Source: Litorimonas sp947503715 (GTDB lineage: Bacteria; Pseudomonadota; Alphaproteobacteria; Caulobacterales; Maricaulaceae). Taken from it: a DNA stretch of 64,000 nt. The translations under genes were made by a program, and so were the position numbers. The stretch is from contig NZ_CP189850.1 of assembly GCF_050271975.1 (NCBI RefSeq), positions 2,604,001-2,668,000 of the forward strand. Direction: 5' to 3'. Positions 35,415 through 43,058 of the stretch are shown here, in pieces (the stretch's first letter is position 1; each line of letters begins with the position of its first letter). Under the pieces are notes generated by a model, which was given only the letters and a program-made list of their open reading frames with translations, had not been told where the DNA came from and did no database searches.

Positions 35415-36032
35415 ATGTTTAAACGCGCCTTTATCACAACGTCCTGCGCAGCTTTTGTCGCCATTGCGACAACACCTTCTGCAATGGCGCAAGACGACGC
35501 CGCTATCCAAGAAGCTCTTGTCGCCCTTGATGCACAATTGCCGGGGAAGCTGATCAATAACCCCTATGATATTCAATGGCGCACGGATGGGTCTGATAAA
35601 AAGGATGCTGTTGTCAAATCCGAAGGCGCGCCAGGTGGTATGGCTTATCAAGTCAGAGTCAAGAAGGCGAAGCGAAACGCTTGGGACACAGCCACACGCA
35701 TCCCGATGACTGAAAACGTCGAAAAAGGTGATGTTATCCTCATGTCATTCTGGGCTAGAACAGAGAAACCGCCAAAGGGTAGCGAGACAGGCGATATTCT
35801 CGTCGCGATCCAGCGAAATGTTGAACCCTATGACTCCATCCTTGAGAAAAGATTTGATCTGGGAACAGAGTGGAAACTCCATCATATTTCCGGCACTGCG
35901 AGCCGTGATTATTCTGCGGAAAAAAGTCAAATCGTCTTCAACCTCGCAAAGGCCAAACAGACACTTGAATTCGGACAGTTCTATGTGATGAATTTGGGTG
36001 AAGGCGCGGATGCATCACCCTACATGAAATAG
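35415..36032 (+). CDS. Secreted carbohydrate-binding-module-like protein (CBM4/9 fold)
   Basis: The 205-residue protein consists of a signal peptide (to about AMAQ) and one domain resembling the CBM4/9 jelly-roll found at the ends of xylanases and glucanases: MSFWARTEKPPKGSETGDILVAIQRNVEPYDSILEKRFDLGTEW shows the pattern, split here by my reading. No catalytic domain is attached, so it may act as a free periplasmic or surface glycan-binding protein handing oligosaccharides to the TonB receptor. It has its own promoter with a LacI-type operator. The family call rests on by-eye resemblance only. Confidence 0.65.
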   Translation: MFKRAFITTSCAAFVAIATTPSAMAQDDAAIQEALVALDAQLPGKLINNPYDIQWRTDGSDKKDAVVKSEGAPGGMAYQVRVKKAKRNAWDTATRIPMTENVEKGDVILMSFWARTEKPPKGSETGDILVAIQRNVEPYDSILEKRFDLGTEWKLHHISGTASRDYSAEKSQIVFNLAKAKQTLEFGQFYVMNLGEGADASPYMK

Positions 36033-36101
36033 ACAGACCATGTGAACGCACTCGAATGGATGCGTTTCACCTGTTCAGGTAAACTAGAAAAGATCGTCTG
36101 T

Positions 36102-36170
36102 TTAAAGGCCTAGAAGTGCCAGCATGAACATGACGATCGCCAATAGGAACTGTTTTACAATAGCGATCAT
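36102..36170 (-). CDS. Candidate 22-residue hydrophobic membrane peptide
   Basis: The reading frame encodes a 22-residue peptide beginning MIAIVKQFLL and ending ALLGL, nearly all hydrophobic with one Lys near the start, as expected for a single short membrane helix. It is preceded by AGGAAAG with about 6 bases to the ATG, a good ribosome site. It lies in a 205-base gap, 67 bases downstream of the esterase gene on the same strand, so read-through could express it. Short frames occur by chance, so this is only a candidate. Confidence 0.35.
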   Translation of the reverse strand: MIAIVKQFLLAIVMFMLALLGL

Positions 36171-36237
36171 ACTACTTTCCTAATCGTAAAGGGAAATTTT
36201 CGCCAGTCTTATTTTGTATCAATTTGGAGAAGCTCGA

Positions 36238-37986
36238 CTAGCGGTTAAAATAGGGTTTTAACGCCTCAGCCCAAACAGCGTAGCCTTCATTGGTCAAATG
36301 CAAGCCGTCATATGTGAGATCAGGCCGTAATGTTCCATCCTGTGCGGCAAACCTATCCGTCAGGTCGATGTATATCGCGCCTGTTGCCGCAGCAATCTGA
36401 GCATATTTCTGATTGACCGCCGCAACTCGTTCCAACTTATCAGCTTCGCGCGGCAGAACGGATTGCAAATAGATATCTGTTTTGGGATGCCTGTCCCTAA
36501 TCGCCTGCACCACTGCGCTGACATCTTGAGCAATCTCTTCAACCGTCCGACCTAATGAGATGTCATTCGTCCCTATTTTTAGAAAGACGCGGTCAGGTTC
36601 ATTGGTGAGGATTTGCGGAAGGCGTCTGATAACGCCGCTGGACGTGTCCCAACTCACACCATGATTACTCAGGTCCTGCGGCAGCAGTGATTGCCGAAAA
36701 GGCGTATCGCGCCAAGCTTCTGTAATACTATCCCCGATGAGGAGTGTTCCGCCGTCCTGTTGCGGAAAATCGGCGATTTCCGCCACGCGTGTGTTGAAAT
36801 GCATTTTTCCATCTACGGGAAGAATATCTGGCGGGTTTATTAAGACTTGAGTCTCAATTGGCTCGAAGTCCCATTCCGTCACAGTCTTAATATGACGCAT
36901 CAAATCATTCGCCATGACCTTCATGGAGGTCTGCCCTGGATGGCTGTTACAGCTCCAGACATAGCCGAAATCCGCGAGTTTAAGGTCCAGTGTCGAGATA
37001 TTCTCATCCGACAAATCAGACATCGCCCAGTCAATACCGTCGCGTATCGCCGCGCCCTGCTCTCCGTCCAATAGCGGACCGGACACCGTCACAATATGAG
37101 CATTGGGAAAGCGCTCCCGCAGACCGGAGAGCATATCGCGGTAACCCGCGCGAAATTTATCCCGCCCCGGGTCGATCACGGACCAATCATTTGTGCCGAG
37201 CAGTGTCACGATGACATCCGGCATAAATTGCGCATGGTCCCAAGATGTATCGGGACTGTCGGGCAAGGCAAAATCGAGTTGCGCAGGCATGACGGGAGCG
37301 GGGTTAGCGTCCCAGTTATGAACCACCCCTCGCCCCGAAATTGCGATCAATTGCGGCTCGGCATTTAGGCCGTCTGCCGCGAGCATGGCATAACTCTCCA
37401 ATGGCGCATGAAGTGCGGGCGTGTTGCCGCAAGATTTAGTAAATCCGCCGACCCCGAAGCCCGCTGTGATGGAGTCGCCGAGAAAGAGTATTTTTCGCTC
37501 AGAGTATTTTGTCGAAAGAAAACCCTTACCTTCATCACCTCCGAATGAAATTGGGGTGGGGCTGGAAATCCCAAAATATCCAGTATCATAGAATTCTGAT
37601 CGCCTCGTTAGGCGTGCATAATACGTTCCGAATGTGCCATCACCAACTTGAACAGTGTTTTTTCCTGGCTCCAGTTTGATGACGCTATGTTCACCATTCA
37701 CAACAAGATCCATTAACCCCGCACCACCATCTGTGACAGCAATCGTCGCGTAATTTCCTTCAAAACTGAAGGCGACACCGCTTCCGGGCCACCCCATTAA
37801 TCTCTCTCCGTCGACGGTTAAGGTAAGGCTATCGTTTTTATAGAGTTCATTCTTCTCGACAGGTCCATGACGACCAAGCCATTGGACATTTATGGTCCCA
37901 CTGTCATCAAAAGAAACCTTTCCACAGCCCGAAACGCAAAAGGCCAGCCCGATGAGGCTGGCCTTGATTAGGTTTAAACATCGCAC
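36238..37986 (-). CDS. Two-domain SGNH esterase lipoprotein (CE2-like plus GDSL)
   Basis: The 582-residue protein has a lipoprotein signal (IGLAFCVSGC), a beta-sandwich of about 120 residues as in CE2 acetyl esterases, a first SGNH hydrolase domain (ILFLGDSITAGFGVGG, VTLLGTNDWS, SCNSHPGQT), and then a second complete SGNH domain from about residue 395 (LLIGDSITEAW, FLKIGTNDIS, YDGLHLTNEGY). Both have Ser in GDSIT and a C-terminal His. CE2 enzymes deacetylate xylan and glucomannan, fitting the xylose locus. It starts with GTG, 5 bases after the sugar porter stop, and seems to be in its operon. A stable hairpin lies inside its signal-peptide codons. Confidence 0.83.
   Translation of the reverse strand: MRCLNLIKASLIGLAFCVSGCGKVSFDDSGTINVQWLGRHGPVEKNELYKNDSLTLTVDGERLMGWPGSGVAFSFEGNYATIAVTDGGAGLMDLVVNGEHSVIKLEPGKNTVQVGDGTFGTYYARLTRRSEFYDTGYFGISSPTPISFGGDEGKGFLSTKYSERKILFLGDSITAGFGVGGFTKSCGNTPALHAPLESYAMLAADGLNAEPQLIAISGRGVVHNWDANPAPVMPAQLDFALPDSPDTSWDHAQFMPDVIVTLLGTNDWSVIDPGRDKFRAGYRDMLSGLRERFPNAHIVTVSGPLLDGEQGAAIRDGIDWAMSDLSDENISTLDLKLADFGYVWSCNSHPGQTSMKVMANDLMRHIKTVTEWDFEPIETQVLINPPDILPVDGKMHFNTRVAEIADFPQQDGGTLLIGDSITEAWRDTPFRQSLLPQDLSNHGVSWDTSSGVIRRLPQILTNEPDRVFLKIGTNDISLGRTVEEIAQDVSAVVQAIRDRHPKTDIYLQSVLPREADKLERVAAVNQKYAQIAAATGAIYIDLTDRFAAQDGTLRPDLTYDGLHLTNEGYAVWAEALKPYFNR
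37940..37965 (-). terminator. Hairpin within the esterase signal-peptide codons
   Basis: AAGGCCAGC and GCTGGCCTT form a 9-base perfect stem with an 8-base loop, followed on the minus strand by TTG and a short T-run (CCTTTTG). It is positioned just after the sugar porter gene, so it may act as an attenuator that lowers esterase expression. The T-run is short, so full termination is doubtful. Confidence 0.4.
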
Positions 37987-37991
37987 GGGGT

Positions 37992-39410
37992 TTAACCGAC
38001 CATGTCTTCGAGTTCCATTCCTCGCGTTTCCTTGACAGCTTTCGCAACGAAGAAAATCGAGATGAATGCAAACCCTGCATAGATGCCGAAAGCGCCAGCC
38101 AAGCCGATCGTTTCAAGAAGAGGCAGGAATGTCATAGAGACAATAAAGTTGGCAATCCACTGAGCAAAACCGGCAACTGCAAGACCGGCCCCACGGATTT
38201 GATTAGGGAACATTTCGCCAAGCAGAACCCACATCACAGGTCCCCAAGTCATGTTGAAGAAGAACACATAAGCCATAGCTGAATAAAGAGCCAAGGTACC
38301 CATTTTTGGATCAAGATCGATCTGACGGGATGCCAAGTCAATGACTTCGCCGGTTGAGAAAGCATAAGCGACAATTGCCAAGGTGATCGCCATACCAATG
38401 GAACCGATGACCAAGAAGGGTTTGCGTCCAACCTTATCAATCAGTGCCAGTGTGATACCAACAGCTACGAGTGACAAAACACCCATAATGACGTTTTGTT
38501 TTAACGCGTCGCTTTCAGTGTAACCAGCAGCTTCCCACACAACAGAACCGAAGTAGAAGATGACGTTTATACCGACGAGTTGCTGAAACGCGGCCAGTCC
38601 AATACCGACCCAAACGATAGGCTTCAGCTTACCATTGGACAGCAAATCGGAGAGCTTTGGTTTGTGATCGTTTGCTAAAGACGCCCGAATATCAATAATT
38701 TTCGAAGCCGCTGCATCCGTGCCAAAGAGTCGGGTTAATGCTTTCAACGCTCCCGTTTCATCTTCTTTGACCATGAGATAACGAGGACTTTTAGGTATGA
38801 AAAACAGCAGAACAAAAAACAGGATTGCAGGCAGCAATTCGACCCAAAACATCCAACGCCATGTTTGAATACCATTGATTTCGCCTAAGGCTCCTCCCGT
38901 TTTTTCAGCCAAATAATAATTGGAGAAAAAGGCCGCCGTCAGGCCAACAACAATGGCAACTTGCTGAATAGATGTGAGTGCGCCACGCATACGTGCGGGT
39001 GCAATTTCTGAGATGTAAGCGGGTGCCATAACGGATGCGGCACCAACGGCCAGACCGCCGATGATACGATATGCGATAAACGGAAATGCCGAACTAACGG
39101 CACCAGATCCATAAGCACTAATTGCAAAGAAAACGGCGGCAACAATCATCATGTTTCTGCGACCGAATTTATCCGACATCGTTCCTGCAAATGCAGCGCC
39201 GACAGCCGAGCCCAAAAGCATTGAAGAAAATGCAAAAGAAGACGTCGCAGTTTGCGACGCAAAAGTCGTTTCCAGTCCCTTCAGCGTTCCGTTGATAACG
39301 CCGGAGTCAAACCCGAAGAGAAATCCGCCCAATGTGGCAACCAAACTAATCAGGATGATAAAGCCAATATTGGCATCTTCCTTTGTATTTGTGACATGTG
39401 TGTCGGCCAT
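37992..39410 (-). CDS. MFS sugar porter (sugar/H+ symporter)
   Basis: The 472-residue protein has twelve predicted helices and the sugar-porter signatures GGFLFGFDSGVINGT, SDKFGRRNMM, a central PKSPRYLMVKE, the QQLVGINVIFYF motif in helix 7 (sugar binding) and the second RKPF-type loop DKVGRKPFLVIG. It resembles XylE/GalP-type transporters, so xylose, glucose or both are the likely substrates. It has its own LacI-type operator 65 bases upstream and is followed by the esterase gene. It would carry monosaccharides released in the periplasm across the inner membrane. Confidence 0.9.
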   Translation of the reverse strand: MADTHVTNTKEDANIGFIILISLVATLGGFLFGFDSGVINGTLKGLETTFASQTATSSFAFSSMLLGSAVGAAFAGTMSDKFGRRNMMIVAAVFFAISAYGSGAVSSAFPFIAYRIIGGLAVGAASVMAPAYISEIAPARMRGALTSIQQVAIVVGLTAAFFSNYYLAEKTGGALGEINGIQTWRWMFWVELLPAILFFVLLFFIPKSPRYLMVKEDETGALKALTRLFGTDAAASKIIDIRASLANDHKPKLSDLLSNGKLKPIVWVGIGLAAFQQLVGINVIFYFGSVVWEAAGYTESDALKQNVIMGVLSLVAVGITLALIDKVGRKPFLVIGSIGMAITLAIVAYAFSTGEVIDLASRQIDLDPKMGTLALYSAMAYVFFFNMTWGPVMWVLLGEMFPNQIRGAGLAVAGFAQWIANFIVSMTFLPLLETIGLAGAFGIYAGFAFISIFFVAKAVKETRGMELEDMVG

Positions 39411-39474
39411 GGCCGTCCCCTTTATATATATCGTCCGTGTACCCAGACTCGTTATGTCGTCTTTGCCGCGAGAC

Positions 39475-39488
39475 TGACAGCGTTGTCA
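39475..39488. promoter_or_regulatory. LacI-type operator upstream of the sugar porter
   Basis: TGACAGCGTTGTCA lies 65 bases before the porter ATG. Its two halves differ: one reads as the GCTGTCA type and the other as GTTGTCA. On the minus strand it supplies TTGACA for a -35 box. It lies between the porter and the LacI gene 2, both on the minus strand. Confidence 0.65.
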
Positions 39489-39503
39489 ATTACTCCCTCA
39501 ATT

Positions 39504-40481
39504 TTATTCCGACGGCGGACCCGCAGAATCTCTCACAATGACCTCATGCGCATGGATAATATCATGAGCAGGGCGCGTATCGCCACTCATTCGACCCGAG
39601 AGAATATCGACGGAAGCGGAGAGCAAATCGCGGACGCCCTGCCGCACGGTCGTAATAGCCGGATAGACCGCGCGGGAGACAGGCGAATCGTCAAACCCGA
39701 CGACGGAGAGTTCGTCCGGCACGCGCAGGTTCATTTTATAGGCTGCCGCGAGGCAGGCCGAAGCCATCTCGTCATTCGCGGCGAAAATGGCGGTAGGCCT
39801 ATTGTCTTTAGAGAGGAGGTCTTCCGCTGCCCGCAATCCGGACGCATATGAGAAATCTCCAGAAGCTGTGATGGATTGAACCGCGCCGGAGCTTCTATGG
39901 ATCGCATCATTAAATCCTGCGAGCCTGCGGCGGGAGACATCATAAATCGCTGCACCTTCAATAAAACCAATCCGGCGGTGTCCAAGTTTGATAAGATAGT
40001 CCGTCATCTCCCGCGCAGCGGCGCGGTCGTCAATGCCCACCTTGTCGCCGATCTGACTAACCCGTTCCGCCCCAACGCGCACGAAAGGTAAATGGGATTC
40101 GCTTAGAGCCTTCAGAATATCAGGATCATTCGCGAGCGGCGGACACGCTATAAGACCTGCCAATCCCTCCTCCGCATGGAACGCGGTCAAGCCGTCCAGC
40201 ATCACGAGCTGATAGCCTTCCGATTGCATCGCGAGCAATGCGCCGATCTGGACAGTCTCCGAGTAGGACAGGCTTGGGTTATTCAGGAGCAAGCCAATCT
40301 TCCTAGAGGCTTTGGAGCGAAGTGCCCGTGCCGCAGGATTGACCGAATAGCCAATGCGCCGCGCAGCTTCCCGCACTTTTTCACGTGTGACAGGCCGCAC
40401 AGTATCTTCGCCGTTGAATACACGGCTCACGGTTTTGAAAGAGACACCGGCTTCGCGGGCAACGTCGATAATTGTCGGCAT
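39504..40481 (-). CDS. LacI family transcriptional regulator (2)
   Basis: The 325-residue repressor starts at ATG 40481 behind AGGAGGGG. Its helix-turn-helix TIIDVAREAGVSFKTVSRV is very close to that of LacI 1 but has Phe-Lys at the first recognition-helix positions instead of Met-Lys. The sensor half ends DDSPVSRAVYPAITTVRQG. It is divergent from the GH3-xylB-xylA operon with a perfect GTTGTCA-type palindrome between them, so it probably represses that operon and itself, in response to xylose or a xylo-oligosaccharide. Confidence 0.92.
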   Translation of the reverse strand: MPTIIDVAREAGVSFKTVSRVFNGEDTVRPVTREKVREAARRIGYSVNPAARALRSKASRKIGLLLNNPSLSYSETVQIGALLAMQSEGYQLVMLDGLTAFHAEEGLAGLIACPPLANDPDILKALSESHLPFVRVGAERVSQIGDKVGIDDRAAAREMTDYLIKLGHRRIGFIEGAAIYDVSRRRLAGFNDAIHRSSGAVQSITASGDFSYASGLRAAEDLLSKDNRPTAIFAANDEMASACLAAAYKMNLRVPDELSVVGFDDSPVSRAVYPAITTVRQGVRDLLSASVDILSGRMSGDTRPAHDIIHAHEVIVRDSAGPPSE

Positions 40482-40556
40482 GCTCACCCCTCCTACGCCA
40501 AGTTCGCGTCTCTCTATGAGATTCTGCACTCCATGACTAGCAGCCTATTTTCAATT

Positions 40557-40570
40557 TGACAACGTTGTCA
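40557..40570. promoter_or_regulatory. LacI-type operator before GH3-xylB-xylA
   Basis: TGACAACGTTGTCA is a perfect palindrome 68 bases before the GH3 start and 75 bases before the divergent LacI 2 start. The T before it makes TTGACA for a plus-strand -35; a second TTGACA at 40575-40580 followed by a TAAGAC-like -10 is an alternative promoter just beyond. Confidence 0.7.
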
Positions 40571-40638
40571 TAATTTGACAAATCCAACAAAAAAACCGGG
40601 TAAGACTCGGTTACAAAATATCGTTCGGGACATTTACC

Positions 40639-43056
40639 ATGAAAAAGCTCACCCTCTGCGTTTCCGCGCTGGCCTTGCTCACGGCTTCGGCCTGTCAGCC
40701 TGCAGCACAATTGACGTCTGACAACAGCGCTCCGGTCTCCACCGCTGACTCGTTCAAACGTCAAACTTTCAGTCCCCGCGTTGAAGATATGATCGCGGAA
40801 ATGACGCTGGACGAGAAACTCGCGCAAATCTCCTGTGTCTGGCTCAAAAAGGGCGACTTTCTTGACGATCAGGGCAATTTCCAACCGGAGGAAATGGAGA
40901 AGATTCACCCGCACGGCATTGGCTGTTTCGCCCGTCCACAAGACACGCAGGGCATGGAGCGCGAGATTGAGCGCAAGGGTGTGAATGACGCGACCGTCGT
41001 GCGCTCCATGACGGGTCGTAATCCGGCGGGAACCGTGGCGCTCGTCAATGATATTCAAAAATGGCATATTGAGAATACTCGTCTCGGCATTCCGACGCTG
41101 TTCCACGAGGAAGGCCTGCACGGCTATCAGGCCTTTGAAGCCACAAGCTTCCCGCAATCCATCGCCCTCGCCGCGACATTCGATGATGAACTGGCCGAGC
41201 GGATTTATTCCATCACCGCCCGCGAAATCCGCGCTCGCGGTGTGCATCACGTCCTCTCCCCCGTTGTTGATGTCGCGCTGGACCCGCGCTGGGGTCGGAT
41301 CGAGGAAACCTTTGGCGAAGACCCCTATCTCGTGAGCCGCATGGGCGTCGCCGCCGTGAAAGGCTTTCAAGGTTTGGGCGAAGGTGATGATTTCCCTATT
41401 GCGGATGACAAAGTCCTGACGACCCTCAAACATATGACGGGTCACGGACAGCCCGAAGCCGGCATGAATGTCGGCCCGGCCAATGTGTCGGACCGCACCC
41501 TATACGAAGTGTTCTTCCCGCCATTCGAGGCCGCTGTCCAAGAAGCCAAAGCCGCCTCTGTTATGGCGTCTTATAACGAAATTGATGGCGTGCCCTCCCA
41601 TGCGAATAGCTGGCTGCTCAACGATGTCCTGCGCGATGAATGGGGCTTTGATGGCGCCGTTGTCGCCGATTACTTTGCAATCAATGAATTGCAGGGCCGT
41701 CACGGGATTGTCGACAATATCGGCGATGCGGGGGCGCTATCCCTACGCTCGGGAGTCGACATGGAACTGCCTGATGGTGTGGCATTCTATGAGTTGAAAG
41801 AGCGGATTGAGGCGGACGATTACAGCGTCGATTATGTGGACCAAGCTGTCGGCCGTGTGCTGACGATGAAAGAACGCGGTCGGGTTTTTGAGACGCCTTA
41901 TGCCGATGCGGATTATGCGACGGAGATTACAGGCAACGCAGAAGCCCGTGCCGTTGCGCTGGAAGCCGCGCAGAAAGCGCCCGTCCTCCTCAAAAATGAT
42001 GGCATTCTCCCACTGGACCGGTCCAAATATAAGCGCATCGCCGTGATTGGCCCGAATGCGGCCATCACAGTTCTCGGCGGATATTCGGATGAACCAAAAC
42101 AAACCATCTCCATCCTTGACGGAATTGAGGCCGAAGTCGGCGACGAGATTGATGTGGTCAATGCGCAGGGCGTTACACTGACCGATAACCGCTCGTGGTG
42201 GGATGATGAAGTCAACCTGATCGACCCGGAACAGAATATGCGCGATATCGGCATTGCTGTGTCTGTCGCCAGAGGGGCCGACCTCGTCATTCTCGCGATT
42301 GGCGGCGACGAGTCGACGTCTCGCGAAGCCTGGTCGGAAACCCATCCCGGTGATCGGAACGAGATCACGCTCATCGGGCAACAGAAAGACCTCGTCGATG
42401 CGATTGGCACGCTCGACATCCCGACGGTCGGAGTCGTGATTTCGGGGCGTCCCTTGGCCCTGAGCAATGTCGAAGACAACCTCGACGCCATTCTCTATGG
42501 CTGGATTTTGGGACAGGAAACGGGAACGGCGGTCGCGGATATTCTCTTCGGCAAAGTGAACCCGTCGGGCAAAATGCCCGTCTCGGTCCCGCGCACAGTC
42601 GGGCAGATTCCGGCCTTCTATTATCACAAGCCAACAGCCCGCCGCGGTTACGCCTTTGGCGATGCCTCCCCGCTTTATGCGTTCGGGCATGGGTTGAGCT
42701 ATACAAGTTTTGAAATGTCAGAACCGACACTCTCCAACGCGACAATTGGCACCGATGGCACAACGACCGTTTCTATCGATGTCACAAATTCCGGTGATGT
42801 CGCAGGAGATGAAATCGTGCAGATGTATATTCGCGATAAAATTTCTTCCGTCACGCGCCCTGTCAAAGAGTTGAAAGGCTTTGAACGTGTGTCCTTGGAG
42901 GCGGGCGAAACAAAAACTGTGAGTTTCGACATCGGACCAAAAGCACTGCGTTTCTACGATATCAATATGAACCGCGTTGTGGAGCCTGGTGCGTTTGACG
43001 TGATGGTGGGAAACAGTTCGCAGAATTTGCAGACCGTGACACTCGAAGTTAAATAG
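40639..43056 (+). CDS. GH3 family beta-xylosidase/beta-glucosidase lipoprotein
   Basis: The 805-residue protein starts with a lipoprotein signal (LALLTASAC), then the GH3 catalytic domain (FHEEGLHGYQAF, DPRWGRIEETFGEDPYL, LKHMTGHGQPEAGMN) with the nucleophile Asp in GAVVADYFAI. The GH3 C-terminal domain (PVLLKNDGILPLDRS, SGKMPVSVPRTVGQIPAFY) and a fibronectin type III-like tail complete it. Its place directly before xylB and xylA makes beta-xylosidase the better guess, releasing xylose in the periplasm. First gene of a three-gene operon behind the LacI operator at 40557. Confidence 0.88.
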   Translation: MKKLTLCVSALALLTASACQPAAQLTSDNSAPVSTADSFKRQTFSPRVEDMIAEMTLDEKLAQISCVWLKKGDFLDDQGNFQPEEMEKIHPHGIGCFARPQDTQGMEREIERKGVNDATVVRSMTGRNPAGTVALVNDIQKWHIENTRLGIPTLFHEEGLHGYQAFEATSFPQSIALAATFDDELAERIYSITAREIRARGVHHVLSPVVDVALDPRWGRIEETFGEDPYLVSRMGVAAVKGFQGLGEGDDFPIADDKVLTTLKHMTGHGQPEAGMNVGPANVSDRTLYEVFFPPFEAAVQEAKAASVMASYNEIDGVPSHANSWLLNDVLRDEWGFDGAVVADYFAINELQGRHGIVDNIGDAGALSLRSGVDMELPDGVAFYELKERIEADDYSVDYVDQAVGRVLTMKERGRVFETPYADADYATEITGNAEARAVALEAAQKAPVLLKNDGILPLDRSKYKRIAVIGPNAAITVLGGYSDEPKQTISILDGIEAEVGDEIDVVNAQGVTLTDNRSWWDDEVNLIDPEQNMRDIGIAVSVARGADLVILAIGGDESTSREAWSETHPGDRNEITLIGQQKDLVDAIGTLDIPTVGVVISGRPLALSNVEDNLDAILYGWILGQETGTAVADILFGKVNPSGKMPVSVPRTVGQIPAFYYHKPTARRGYAFGDASPLYAFGHGLSYTSFEMSEPTLSNATIGTDGTTTVSIDVTNSGDVAGDEIVQMYIRDKISSVTRPVKELKGFERVSLEAGETKTVSFDIGPKALRFYDINMNRVVEPGAFDVMVGNSSQNLQTVTLEVK

Positions 43057-43058
43057 TC

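Noticed and set aside
36124..36183. Plus-strand 19-codon frame in the gap after the CBM-like gene
   Set aside because: No ribosome site; the opposite strand offers a better small-peptide candidate in the same place.
41743..42690. Minus-strand 315-codon open frame opposite the second GH3 gene
   Set aside because: Antisense shadow of a conserved gene with no family motif.
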